From Thermobifida alba (GTDB lineage Bacteria; Actinomycetota; Actinomycetes; Streptosporangiales; Streptosporangiaceae), in the NCBI RefSeq assembly GCF_023208015.1, contig NZ_CP051627.1, positions 3,888,422-3,952,421 on the forward strand: a stretch of 64,000 nucleotides of DNA, in the 5' to 3' direction. Below the pieces are notes generated by a model. It saw only the letters and a list, made by a program, of their open reading frames with translations, did no database searches and had not been told where the DNA came from. The position numbers and the translations under genes are program-made. This document shows, in pieces, positions 54,167 to 62,687 of this stretch; positions within the stretch are counted from its first letter, which is position 1; the number at the start of each line of letters is the position of its first letter.

Positions 54167-57100
54167 ATGGGTGCCACCACCAAGTTGGCAAGGCTGTACC
54201 GACACACCGGTGCGGCGCTGTTGCGGGCCGCCGCCGTCCCCTTGTCCACCTCTTCCCTCAGTTGGCCGGATCTCACCGACCCCACAGCAAGCCGAGCTTG
54301 GCTGGCACGGGTGTGGGATGATCCGCGTCTCGCGGAAGCCGTGGGACAAGCCAGCCCTTCACTGGAAAAGACTGTTGCAGTCCTTCGAACTGGGAACCCC
54401 GTTCGAGACAAGCAGGTCCGTAGCGCCTCCCTGTCCACCGTCCGCTACTTACTTCGTAGCATCGGTCGTCCGACACCCTTTGGACTGTTCGCAGGAGTTG
54501 CTCCAGTCAAACTGGGCCCAACCGCAAAGGTGGCCTGGGGGCACAACCACCGGGCCGCTGCTCGTGTCAACACCGAATGGCTGATCGACATCATCGAACA
54601 GGCCGAAAGCTGCCCCGAATTACTGGACCGACTCTTCGTTGTGCTCTCAGACCTCGCTCACCGCCGTGGCCGGCGACTCGAAGTGCCGCGAGGACCGAAC
54701 CGGGTGACCTTGAACTACACCCGTGTCGTTGCCGTACTCTGCGACAGAGCCACCACCCCGATCCGTTTCGCTGCTCTCGTCGACATGCTTGCCGAAGAAT
54801 TCGCCGTTGATCGGGACAGAGTTCGAAGCACGCTCACAGAACTGGTAAAAAACGGCTGCTTGATCACCAACTTGCGCGCCCCGTTTACAGTTACCGACCC
54901 GCTAGCCCACGTTGTGGACCAACTCCGCGAGGCTGGCGCCGACACCGTGGCACACACAGCCCCCTTACTCCGCGCCCTTGAGGAAATCCAAAACGAACTG
55001 CAACACCACAATCATCCAGCCACCACCCCGCAAGATCAGAAACACTCCCGAGCACTGGTCACCAGCGCGATGAGAGAACTGTCCCGGGCTGGACGCATGC
55101 CGCTGGCACTGGACCTGCTGCTGGATTGCCAGGTCCGACTTCCCCGTCAAGTAGCGCATGAGATGGAGCGAGCAGCAAGCGCACTGCTGCGGCTGACCCG
55201 TCAACCCACCGGAGAAAAGCCTGGCACGACTACCATGCGGCGTTCGTCGAGCGCTACGGCACAGGAACCCTCGTACCACTCACCGATGTCCTCAACCCCG
55301 ACTCCGGACTCGGCTACCCGGCTGGATACCGCGGCAGCGTGTTCCCCCTACCAGGAGACGGATCCACGACACGAGATGAACGACTGCTGTCCATGGCTTG
55401 GCAGGCTGTGGCTACAGACAGCCGTGAGATCGTCCTTACCGACGCAGACATTGACGCTTTGAGCAACGGAGACTGCGACCCCCACCGCATTCCTCCACAT
55501 GTCGAACTCTCCGCACGCATCCACGCAGCCGACACCGAAGCACTGAACCGCGGCGATTTCCTCATCACCGTGGCCCCCGCTCGGTCTGCGGGCACACTGA
55601 CCTCTCGCTTCACCCCCATCGCCACCGGCAGCGGCCTGGCCGAGGTTTACCGGGCCCTGCCCTGCTCGATCAGGGGAGCACTCCGCGTCCAGATGAGCTT
55701 CGGGCCGCTGTACGCACACGCCGAAAACGTCTGCCGCGTCCCCGCCTACCTGGACCACTTGCTTCCGCTCGGACAGTATCCATCTTCCAGTGCCGAACAG
55801 ACACTGATCACCGTGGACGACCTGGCGATCACCGCTACCAGTGACCGCCTGTACCTGGTCAGCCTTACCCACCGCAGGGTTGTGGAACCCCAGGTGTTCC
55901 ACGCTCTCGCCTTGGACAAACAAGCCCCGTTGCTCGCCCGGTTTCTCGCCCACCTACCCCGCGCAGGTCTGGCCTCCTGGTATCAGTTCGACTGGGGACC
56001 GCACGCCACACTGCCGTTTCTGCCTCAGGTCCGCTACCGGCGCACCATACTGTCCCCGGCCCAGTGGCGCCTGACCAAAGCCGACCTGCCACCACGAGGA
56101 GGTGACTGGGAGACAGCACTCGATCAGTGGCGGCAACGCTGGAACTGCCCGAACGTGGTGGAGTTGCGTGAAGCCGACCGCACACTGCGCCTCACGCTCC
56201 AAGAGCCTGCCCACGTGGCTTTGCTGCATGCCCATCTCAGCCGACACGGCCAAGCCATCCTCTACCAGGCCACCCCCCTCAAGGAATACGGATGGATCAA
56301 TGGCCACGCTCACGAAATCGCACTGCCGTTGGCCGCCGTATCTCCGGAGGCCCCCAACCCGCTGTGCGGCCCTCTGCCGACGGTGACCAACACGCATGGG
56401 CAACTTTCGGGGGCTGCGGAAGCCATTTGGCTGTCCACGAAGCTCTTCACCCATCCCGAGAGAATGACTGAGATCGTCACCGAGCAACTCCCCGCTCTCC
56501 TGGCCGAGCTCAACTCCCCCCCATGCTGGTGGCTGCGCTACCGAAGTTCGCGAGAAACCGACCACCTGCGCATTCGCATCCGCACCTCCCCGGACCGCTA
56601 CGGCCGACAGGTGCGGAAAGTCGCCGAGTGGGCTCAACAGTTGCGGCGGACAGGAGTGGCCGGTGCCCTGTCCTTTGACACCTACTCTCCGGAGATCGGA
56701 CGTTACGGGGCAGGCCCAGCGTTGAACGCGGCAGAAGAGGTCTTCGTCGCCGACGCCGAACTCGTGGCAGCCCTGCTGCGCCAGCAGGCCACAAGCCCTG
56801 TGGATCCCACCGCGTCAGTGGTGGCAAACATGGTGGCCATCGTCACCGGCTTCTACGGTGATCCCACAGCAGCGATGAACTGGTTGGCGCAACGCCCAAC
56901 TCCTACCGCTCCTGCAATCGACCGCAGAGTGGCCGACGAGGCCATCCGAATCAGCACCGAGACCAGCGCCCGGTCTCTATGGGGTCGAAGCCACGAACTC
57001 GATGCGCTGTGGCAGAGACGCGCCGACGCTTTGAAGGCCTATCGCATGGCATTGCCAGCGGACGCGAATATCAACATCGTGGTGGAGTCGCTGCTGCACA

Positions 57101-57213
57101 TGCACCACAACCGTGCCGTAGGCATTGGCCCGGAGCACGAGCGCACCTGCCGTCGCCTGGCACGACAGGCCTCCCTCTCCTGGCTGGCCAGGAAAGGAAA
57201 CGGTGTCCGGTGA
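54167..57213 (+). pseudogene. lanB: Lantibiotic dehydratase LanB, frameshifted
   Basis: tRNA-Glu-dependent dehydratase that makes Dha/Dhb from Ser/Thr of the precursor. First frame 54167-55218: SIGRPTPFGLFAGVAPVKLG and other Lant_dehydr_N motifs. Second frame, from 55216 to 57213: AWHDYHAAFVERYGTGTLVP, NPDSGLGYPAGY, then the elimination (SpaB_C) domain with CWWLRYRSSRETDHLRIRIR and YSPEIGRYGAGPALNAAEEV. The WHDYH segment precedes any start codon in its frame, so this is not a natural split LanB. Adding one A to the AAAA run at 55215-55218 restores about 1015 residues, normal for LanB. Start at ATG 54167 after GGAGAG. Confidence 0.85.
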
Positions 57214-58438
57214 CCAACGTCCTTCGGCACGTTCCCCAAAGCGGACTCGCCCCCGCTCAACGACAGTCCCTGGCTTTCGGTGCTCTTGGCACAGCCCTCC
57301 TCCACATCGTTCGTGCCTGCACCGGTGCAGAGGAGTGGGATACTGCCCATCAGTGGGTGACCACTGTGACTCGCGGCCCGGTAGCCGCCCATACCGAAGC
57401 CAATTTGTTCTACGGGGCGCCCGCAGTCGCGTTCGTGCTGCGTATCGCTGCCAAGCGCAGCCACACGACTGTCTTGGCTGCACTCGATGACCACATCACT
57501 GCGCTCACCCGGGCCCGACTGGACCAGGCCTACGCTCGGATCAGCCGCGGAGAACTTCCCCGTCTGGGGGAATACGACTTGATCAGCGGTTTGACCGGGA
57601 TCGGTGTATACCTGTTTCAGGCCCAGAATGCCGATCTACTGCGGGAAGTATTGGCCTACCTGGTCCGACTGACCGCAACGGTCACCATCGGAGACCGTCG
57701 CCTTCCCGGCTGGTGGACACTTCATGGCCCTTCCGACCGCCCGGATCCCCGATGGCCCGGCGGTCACGCCAACCTGGGCTTGGCTCACGGCATCAGCGGT
57801 CCGCTGGCACTGCTGGCCCAGACGATGCTCCACGGCATCACCGTGCCAGCCAGGCAGAAGCCATCGCTGACATCAACAGGGTATTGGATCGTTGGCTTCG
57901 TGACTTTCCCCATCGCCCCTGGTGGCCAGGGGCCGTCTCCGCTCGGGAATGGGAAAGCGAAACCCTTCACCAAACCGGCCCGCAACGACCGTCCTGGTGC
58001 TACGGAACTCCTGGTCTGGCCCGCGCTCGGCAGCTCGCTGCTCTCGCCCTGAACACCCCGGAACGGCAGCACACCGCTGAGACCGTTCTGGCTTCCTGCA
58101 TCACCGATGAAGCCCAACTCGACCAGCTCCGCGACGACTCGCTGTGCCACGGCTGGGCCGGACTCGTCCACACCAGCCGACGTGCCGCGGAGGACTCCCT
58201 TCGCGGAAGTGTGCTCACCCTGGCGTTCTCCCGCCTTCACGAGCTCTGGAGCCGACGCTGGCCATACCTGCCAGACACGCCCGACCACAAAGGTCTGCTG
58301 GAAGGCACAGTGGGGGCCATGCTGGTCCACCACGGTGGTGAGCATCCTGTCTCCCCCTCCTCGCCCGCCTCCTGGTGGGACGCCTGCCTGTTGACCACCG
58401 CACCTGTCACGACCACGGACCCGGAAGGACCACGATGA
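57210..58438 (+). pseudogene. lanC: Lanthionine cyclase LanC, frameshifted
   Basis: Zinc cyclase adding Cys thiols to Dha/Dhb. First frame from GTG 57210 (overlapping the lanB stop): GALGTALLHIVRACTG, GEYDLISGLTGIGVYLFQAQ, NLGLAHGISGPLALLAQ. Second frame, from about 57848: AEAIADINRVLDRWLRDFPH, then the zinc ligands in SWCYGTPGLARARQLAAL and DSLCHGWAGLVHTSRRAAED. The frames join if CC at 57847-57848 is CCC, giving about 409 residues, normal for LanC. As written, the first frame ends at 58052 without any zinc ligand, so it would be inactive. Its stop overlaps the ATG of the first methyltransferase. Confidence 0.85.
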
Positions 58439-59646
58439 CCAACGCAGCCGGTACACGTCCCGAACAGCTGCGCGACCGTATGGTCGACCGCATCAGGACC
58501 GCAGGCCACCTCCGCTCTCCACGAGTCGAGCACGCCCTGCGAACCGTTCCCCGGCATCGGTTCGTCCCCGAAGCCTCCACAGAGGACGCCTACGCCGACA
58601 AGGCCATTACCATCAAACCCGGCACCGACCGGCCGGCCAGCTGTATCTCCGTGCCCACCGTCGTGGCCATGATGCTCGACCAACTCGACCCGCAGCCCGG
58701 CGAACGGATCCTGGAGATCGGCGCCGGCACCGGGTACAACGCCGCTCTGCTGGCCGAACTGGTCGGGCCGGAAGGCCGGGTCACCACTGTCGACATCCAC
58801 TCTGACGTCGTCGACCACGCGCGGCGCACCCTGGCCGAGACCGGCTACTCCCGGGTCCGGGTGGTCAACGCGGACGGCGTGCTCGGCTACCCGCAGGACG
58901 CCCCCTACGACAGGATCATCGTCACGGTCGGACCGTGGGACCTGCCCCGGGCCTGGTTCGACCAACTCCGCGACGGCGGGCGCCTTGTGGTGCCGCTGCA
59001 CTGGCGGGGCCAGTCCCGCAGTATCGCCTTCACCCGCTACGCCGACAAGCTGCGTGCCACCGACAGTCGGCTCTGCGGATTCATCCCCATGGTCGGGAAC
59101 AGCGACGGTGAACGCACCGCAGAGATCACTGACCATGTGGCCCTGTACTGGGACGCGGGCCAGGACATCAGCCCGACCGCCCTGCACAGCGTGTTCACCC
59201 GCTCGGAGAGCACCGTGTGGTCCGGTGTCACCGTGGCCGCCAATGAGCCCTTCGACCATGTCTGGTTGTGGCTGAGCGCCACCGAGCCAGGTACCTGCCG
59301 TCTCGCCGCAGAGCCCGCCGCCATCGACGCCGGCGTCTGCCACGCCGTGTTCCCCTACCGCACTCCCGCGATCGTGGAAGGCGACTCCCTGGCCTACCTG
59401 ACCAGGCCCCGTCCCGTCGACCAGGACGACGAGCCCCGCTTCGAGCTGGGGGCCACTGGACACGGTCCCGCAGGAACCGACCTCGCCGAACGCCTCTGCG
59501 CGAGCATCCGCCTGTGGGACCGCGATCGCGACGCCCAGCCCGTCATCACCGTCTGGCCGACTGCTGTTGGGCACGCGGACCCGCAGCACCACGAAGGGGT
59601 GGTCATTGACAAGGAACACGTCCGACTGGTGCTCACACACCGCTAG
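58435..59646 (+). CDS. FxLD-system O-methyltransferase 1 (PIMT-like)
   Basis: 403 residues. Protein-L-isoaspartate O-methyltransferase-like N-terminal domain: VEHALRTVPRHRFVPEASTE, SCISVPTVVAMMLDQLDPQP, SAM motif I ILEIGAGTGYNAALLAELVG, and APYDRIIVTVGPWDLPRAWF. A C-terminal domain of about 190 residues (VALYWDAGQDISPTALHSVF, FELGATGHGPAGTDLAERLC) matches the methyltransferase, FxLD system (TIGR04364-type, by memory). Such enzymes methylate an Asp of the lanthipeptide, which then cyclises to aspartimide and can open to isoAsp. ATG overlaps the lanC stop (ATGA). Confidence 0.9.
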   Translation: MTNAAGTRPEQLRDRMVDRIRTAGHLRSPRVEHALRTVPRHRFVPEASTEDAYADKAITIKPGTDRPASCISVPTVVAMMLDQLDPQPGERILEIGAGTGYNAALLAELVGPEGRVTTVDIHSDVVDHARRTLAETGYSRVRVVNADGVLGYPQDAPYDRIIVTVGPWDLPRAWFDQLRDGGRLVVPLHWRGQSRSIAFTRYADKLRATDSRLCGFIPMVGNSDGERTAEITDHVALYWDAGQDISPTALHSVFTRSESTVWSGVTVAANEPFDHVWLWLSATEPGTCRLAAEPAAIDAGVCHAVFPYRTPAIVEGDSLAYLTRPRPVDQDDEPRFELGATGHGPAGTDLAERLCASIRLWDRDRDAQPVITVWPTAVGHADPQHHEGVVIDKEHVRLVLTHR

Positions 59647-59765
59647 CGCTAGCCGTCTTCACCGCTTATTGCAAGGGCTGGGAGTCGTCAGGACAGCGGA
59701 ACCGGGTACTGCCGGTTCGTTGCTCTGGCGTAGTGGTCCTGGGCCACTCCGACCACGAGGTTTCT

Positions 59766-61022
59766 GTGACAAGCACTGTTGTGAACCGCGGCTCCGCCGA
59801 GGCCGCCCGCGCCGAGGAGCTGCGCTCCGTCCTGGTCGACCGTTTGTGCGGGGACGGCGTGGTCCGCAGCGCTGCGGTGGAGGCGGCCCTGCGCCGGGTG
59901 CCCCGGCATCTGTTCGTGCCGGGGACGTCTCTGGAGGAGGCCTATGCCGATGAGGCCGTCTACACCAAGCGCGACCCTGACACGGGGGCTTCCATCAGTG
60001 CCGCTTCCCAGCTGAGGATCGTGGCGATGATGCTGGAGCAGCTCCAGGCCGCGCCGGGCATGCGCGTGCTGGAGTTGGGCGCGGGCACCGGCTACAACGC
60101 GGCCCTGCTCGCCGCCCTCGTCGGGCCGGAGGGCCGCGTCACCACGGTGGACGTGGACGACGACCTTGTCGCGGGGGCCCGGGACCACCTGGCCGCCGCG
60201 GGCGCGCCCAACGTCGAAGCGGTCCTCGGCGACGGCGCCCTCGGCCACCCCGACAGCGCCCCCTACGACCGGATCATCGCCACCGTCGGCGCCTACGAGG
60301 TGCCCACGGCCTGGCTGGAACAACTGGCTCCCGGCGGGCGCCTGGTGGTGCCGCTGCGTCTGAGTGGCGCCGTCTCCCGCAGTATCGTCTTCGAGCGCGC
60401 CGAGCGTGGCTGGACCAGCCGCGGCAGCGAACTGGCGGTGTTCATGCCGCTGCGCGGGATCGGTGACGACGCGCGCCGCGTCATCGACCTCACCGGGGAC
60501 GGGCAGGTGACCCTGCAGACCCACGGGGACAACACCGACGCCGATGCCGATGGGCTGGCCGGTGTGCTGGGCGCCGGCCGCTGCGAGGCGTGGAGTGGGG
60601 TGTGCTTCGTGCCGCGGGAGTCGTTCGAGTGGCTGTACCTGTGGCTGTCCTGCCGCCTGGCCAACCCGCTGATGCGGATGAACGTCGAACCCGCCGCCCG
60701 GGACAGCGGACTGGTCGCGCCGATGTTTCCCACCACGGCCATGGCCACCACCCGCGGCGGCGACCTCGCCTACCTCACCATCCGAGCAGCCGAGCCCGGT
60801 CCCGACAGTGCCAGACGGTACGAGGTCGGCGTCATCGGCCACGGTCCCGGCGCCGAGGAACTGGCGTACCAAGTGGTCGAGGAGGTGCGGGTCTGGGACC
60901 GCGACCACCGCAACCACCAGGCGCGCTTCGAACTCCCCGACACTGCGGTGGTCTCCGATCCGGAGGCGGGCCGCTACGTCCTGGACCGCCCCCGCCACCC
61001 CGTCACCGTCATCTGGGAATGA
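59766..61022 (+). CDS. FxLD-system O-methyltransferase 2 (PIMT-like)
   Basis: 418 residues, paralogous to the preceding gene and of the same architecture: VEAALRRVPRHLFVPGTSLE, RVLELGAGTGYNAALLAALV, APYDRIIATVGAYEVPTAWL, and FELPD-type C-terminus with YEVGVIGHGPGAEELAYQVV. It has a longer C-terminal domain and higher GC than its neighbour, so it may not be a recent duplicate. GTG at 59766 with GAGG upstream; an earlier GTG at 59733 is possible. The 119-base gap before it may hold a promoter. Two such methyltransferases for a single precursor are unusual. Confidence 0.88.
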   Translation: MTSTVVNRGSAEAARAEELRSVLVDRLCGDGVVRSAAVEAALRRVPRHLFVPGTSLEEAYADEAVYTKRDPDTGASISAASQLRIVAMMLEQLQAAPGMRVLELGAGTGYNAALLAALVGPEGRVTTVDVDDDLVAGARDHLAAAGAPNVEAVLGDGALGHPDSAPYDRIIATVGAYEVPTAWLEQLAPGGRLVVPLRLSGAVSRSIVFERAERGWTSRGSELAVFMPLRGIGDDARRVIDLTGDGQVTLQTHGDNTDADADGLAGVLGAGRCEAWSGVCFVPRESFEWLYLWLSCRLANPLMRMNVEPAARDSGLVAPMFPTTAMATTRGGDLAYLTIRAAEPGPDSARRYEVGVIGHGPGAEELAYQVVEEVRVWDRDHRNHQARFELPDTAVVSDPEAGRYVLDRPRHPVTVIWE

Positions 61023-61678
61023 TCACAGACACCGTTGCCCTGGCACGGCGCTTTCCCTTGGTCGCGCGGTCGCGTCCACCGTGTGCCCCGCTCGACGCCC
61101 GAGTCGGCGAGCTGTGCAGGCTCGCCGACTCGGCGGCACGCAGCACCGACCCGACAGCCGCCTCAGCCGTGTACAACCAGGCCGCCCTCCTGGCCTCGGA
61201 CGCAGGACTGCTGGAGCTGGCGCGCACCTGGTGTCACCGGCATGCGATCCTTCTGTTCTGCGGGAAGCGGGTGGCGGACCGGGACGTCCACACCATGCTC
61301 GGCCTCTACCAGGCGCTTGAGTGCCCAGGCCGTACGGCGGTGTTTCACACACGACTGGGACTGACCGTGGTCGATGCTCTCGGAGGTACCGACCACCCCC
61401 GAGGGGGCCGCATCGCCACCGACCTCATCCGCCGCGCGATCGAGGAACGTGACGGCTACCGCGCCAGGGAGATCCTGACGCACCCGAGCGGGGCCGCCCA
61501 ACCGGTGAGGGACGAACTCGCCGAAGTGACAGCCTCCTGTGGATTGGGAACCGGACGACTACCCGAGGCTCTGCACGCCCTTCTGACCGAGGCGGTGGCG
61601 ACAAGCGAGGCCACGCTCACACGCACACTCCGCATGGGGATCGGGCAGGCCCGCGGCGGGCCCCGTAGCCGGAGGTGA
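61019..61678 (+). CDS. Accessory protein, internally shortened
   Basis: 219 residues starting at an ATGA overlap with methyltransferase 2. The N-terminal part (ALARRFPLVARSRPPCAPLD, AASAVYNQAALLASDAGLLE, LARTWCHRHAILLF) and C-terminal part (GRTAVFHTRLGLTVVDALGG, RIATDLIRRAIEERDGYRAR) match the two ends of a longer (about 370-400 residue) helical-repeat protein common beside XRE regulators and RiPP loci in Streptomyces, as I remember it. About 150 residues of the middle would be missing after HRHAILLFCGKR. The frame is intact, so it may be translated, but function is doubtful. Confidence 0.6.
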   Translation: MITDTVALARRFPLVARSRPPCAPLDARVGELCRLADSAARSTDPTAASAVYNQAALLASDAGLLELARTWCHRHAILLFCGKRVADRDVHTMLGLYQALECPGRTAVFHTRLGLTVVDALGGTDHPRGGRIATDLIRRAIEERDGYRAREILTHPSGAAQPVRDELAEVTASCGLGTGRLPEALHALLTEAVATSEATLTRTLRMGIGQARGGPRSRR

Positions 61679-61766
61679 ACGATCATGTCGGCATGGCCGA
61701 CGCGGGACAGTCCCGGGCTTGTGGGGGCCAAGCTGTCCAAGGGGTGTTGAGCCTGTTGGAGTCCTG

Positions 61767-62687
61767 TCAGTGGTAGGTGTCCCACCGGGTGCGGGTGTCG
61801 CCTGCGCGGAAGCTCGCGTAGCGGGGCTCCCACTGGGCGCGGATGCCGGGGTTGCCGGCCAGTTGTGGAAGCACGCTGGTGACCAGGACGAGTTCACGTA
61901 GACGGCGGAAGACCGGGAAGCCGACCCAGGCGGTGACGTCGTAGCCGTAGGCGTCGGCCAGCGGGGTGTGGTGGTCCTCGGGATAGTTCATGCGCAGCCG
62001 TCCCACCGCGACAGGGGTGAGGTCCCATTCCCGCGGCCCCCAAGAGACGCCGTCGAAATCGCACAGCACGGGACCGTCAGGACCAGGGATCAGGTTGCCC
62101 AGGAACGGGTCGCCGTGGATCAGACCCGCTTCCAGCACGTAGTCCAACGACCGGACCTCGGCTTCCACTGCGGCGCACTGTTCCAGCAGCCATTCCTGGT
62201 CGCGGGCACTGATGCCTTGGGCGTCGGCGATGCGTGCGCGGATACGGGGAAATGGAGCCCAGTCGGGTAGTGCGAAGTCGGGTTCGGGCAGGGCGTGGAA
62301 CCGGCGGAGAATGCGTCCCAGGTCGGCCCCTGTGGGCGCGGGACCGGTGACGGGTACTTCCTCCCAGAACGTTGCCACGTGGCCTGCGGCCTCGACGGGT
62401 TGGTCGATGCCGGACAGCAGGCGCACAGCGGGCATGTCTTGGCCGGTCAGCCAGCGGGCCACCTGCACGACCGTGGTGATGCTGGCCCTAGCGGCGCGGG
62501 AACCGGCGATGCGCACCACCACCGGAGCCGTGGCCAGCCGCAGTGCGGCGTTGTTGGTGAACTTGATCAACTGGGCGCCGGTCGGATCGAGGCCGACACG
62601 GTCGCACAGGGCTGCCACGACCGTGGGGAGCTCGGCCAGCGTGAGACCGCCTGCGGAAGCCGTTGGTGCAGAAGGTGGTGTGCTCAT
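61767..62687 (-). CDS. Aminoglycoside phosphotransferase (APH) family protein
   Basis: 306 residues with the APH/choline kinase fold: APVVVRIAGSRAARASI (ATP-binding side), VATFWEEVPVTGPAPTGADL, LGRILRRFHALPEPDFALPD, and the catalytic AGLIHGDPFLGNLI followed by VLCDFDGVSWGPREWDLTPV (metal-binding D). The substrate is unknown; in such loci these genes more often act in small-molecule phosphorylation than in drug resistance. ATG overlaps the stop of the second XRE gene (62684-62687), so the two form an operon. Confidence 0.85.
   Translation of the reverse strand: MSTPPSAPTASAGGLTLAELPTVVAALCDRVGLDPTGAQLIKFTNNAALRLATAPVVVRIAGSRAARASITTVVQVARWLTGQDMPAVRLLSGIDQPVEAAGHVATFWEEVPVTGPAPTGADLGRILRRFHALPEPDFALPDWAPFPRIRARIADAQGISARDQEWLLEQCAAVEAEVRSLDYVLEAGLIHGDPFLGNLIPGPDGPVLCDFDGVSWGPREWDLTPVAVGRLRMNYPEDHHTPLADAYGYDVTAWVGFPVFRRLRELVLVTSVLPQLAGNPGIRAQWEPRYASFRAGDTRTRWDTYH

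Noticed and set aside
55339-57213. A natural two-gene split LanB as in thiopeptide clusters
   Set aside because: The split falls inside a conserved motif block and the second part has no start codon before its first conserved residues; a one-base repair gives a normal single LanB.
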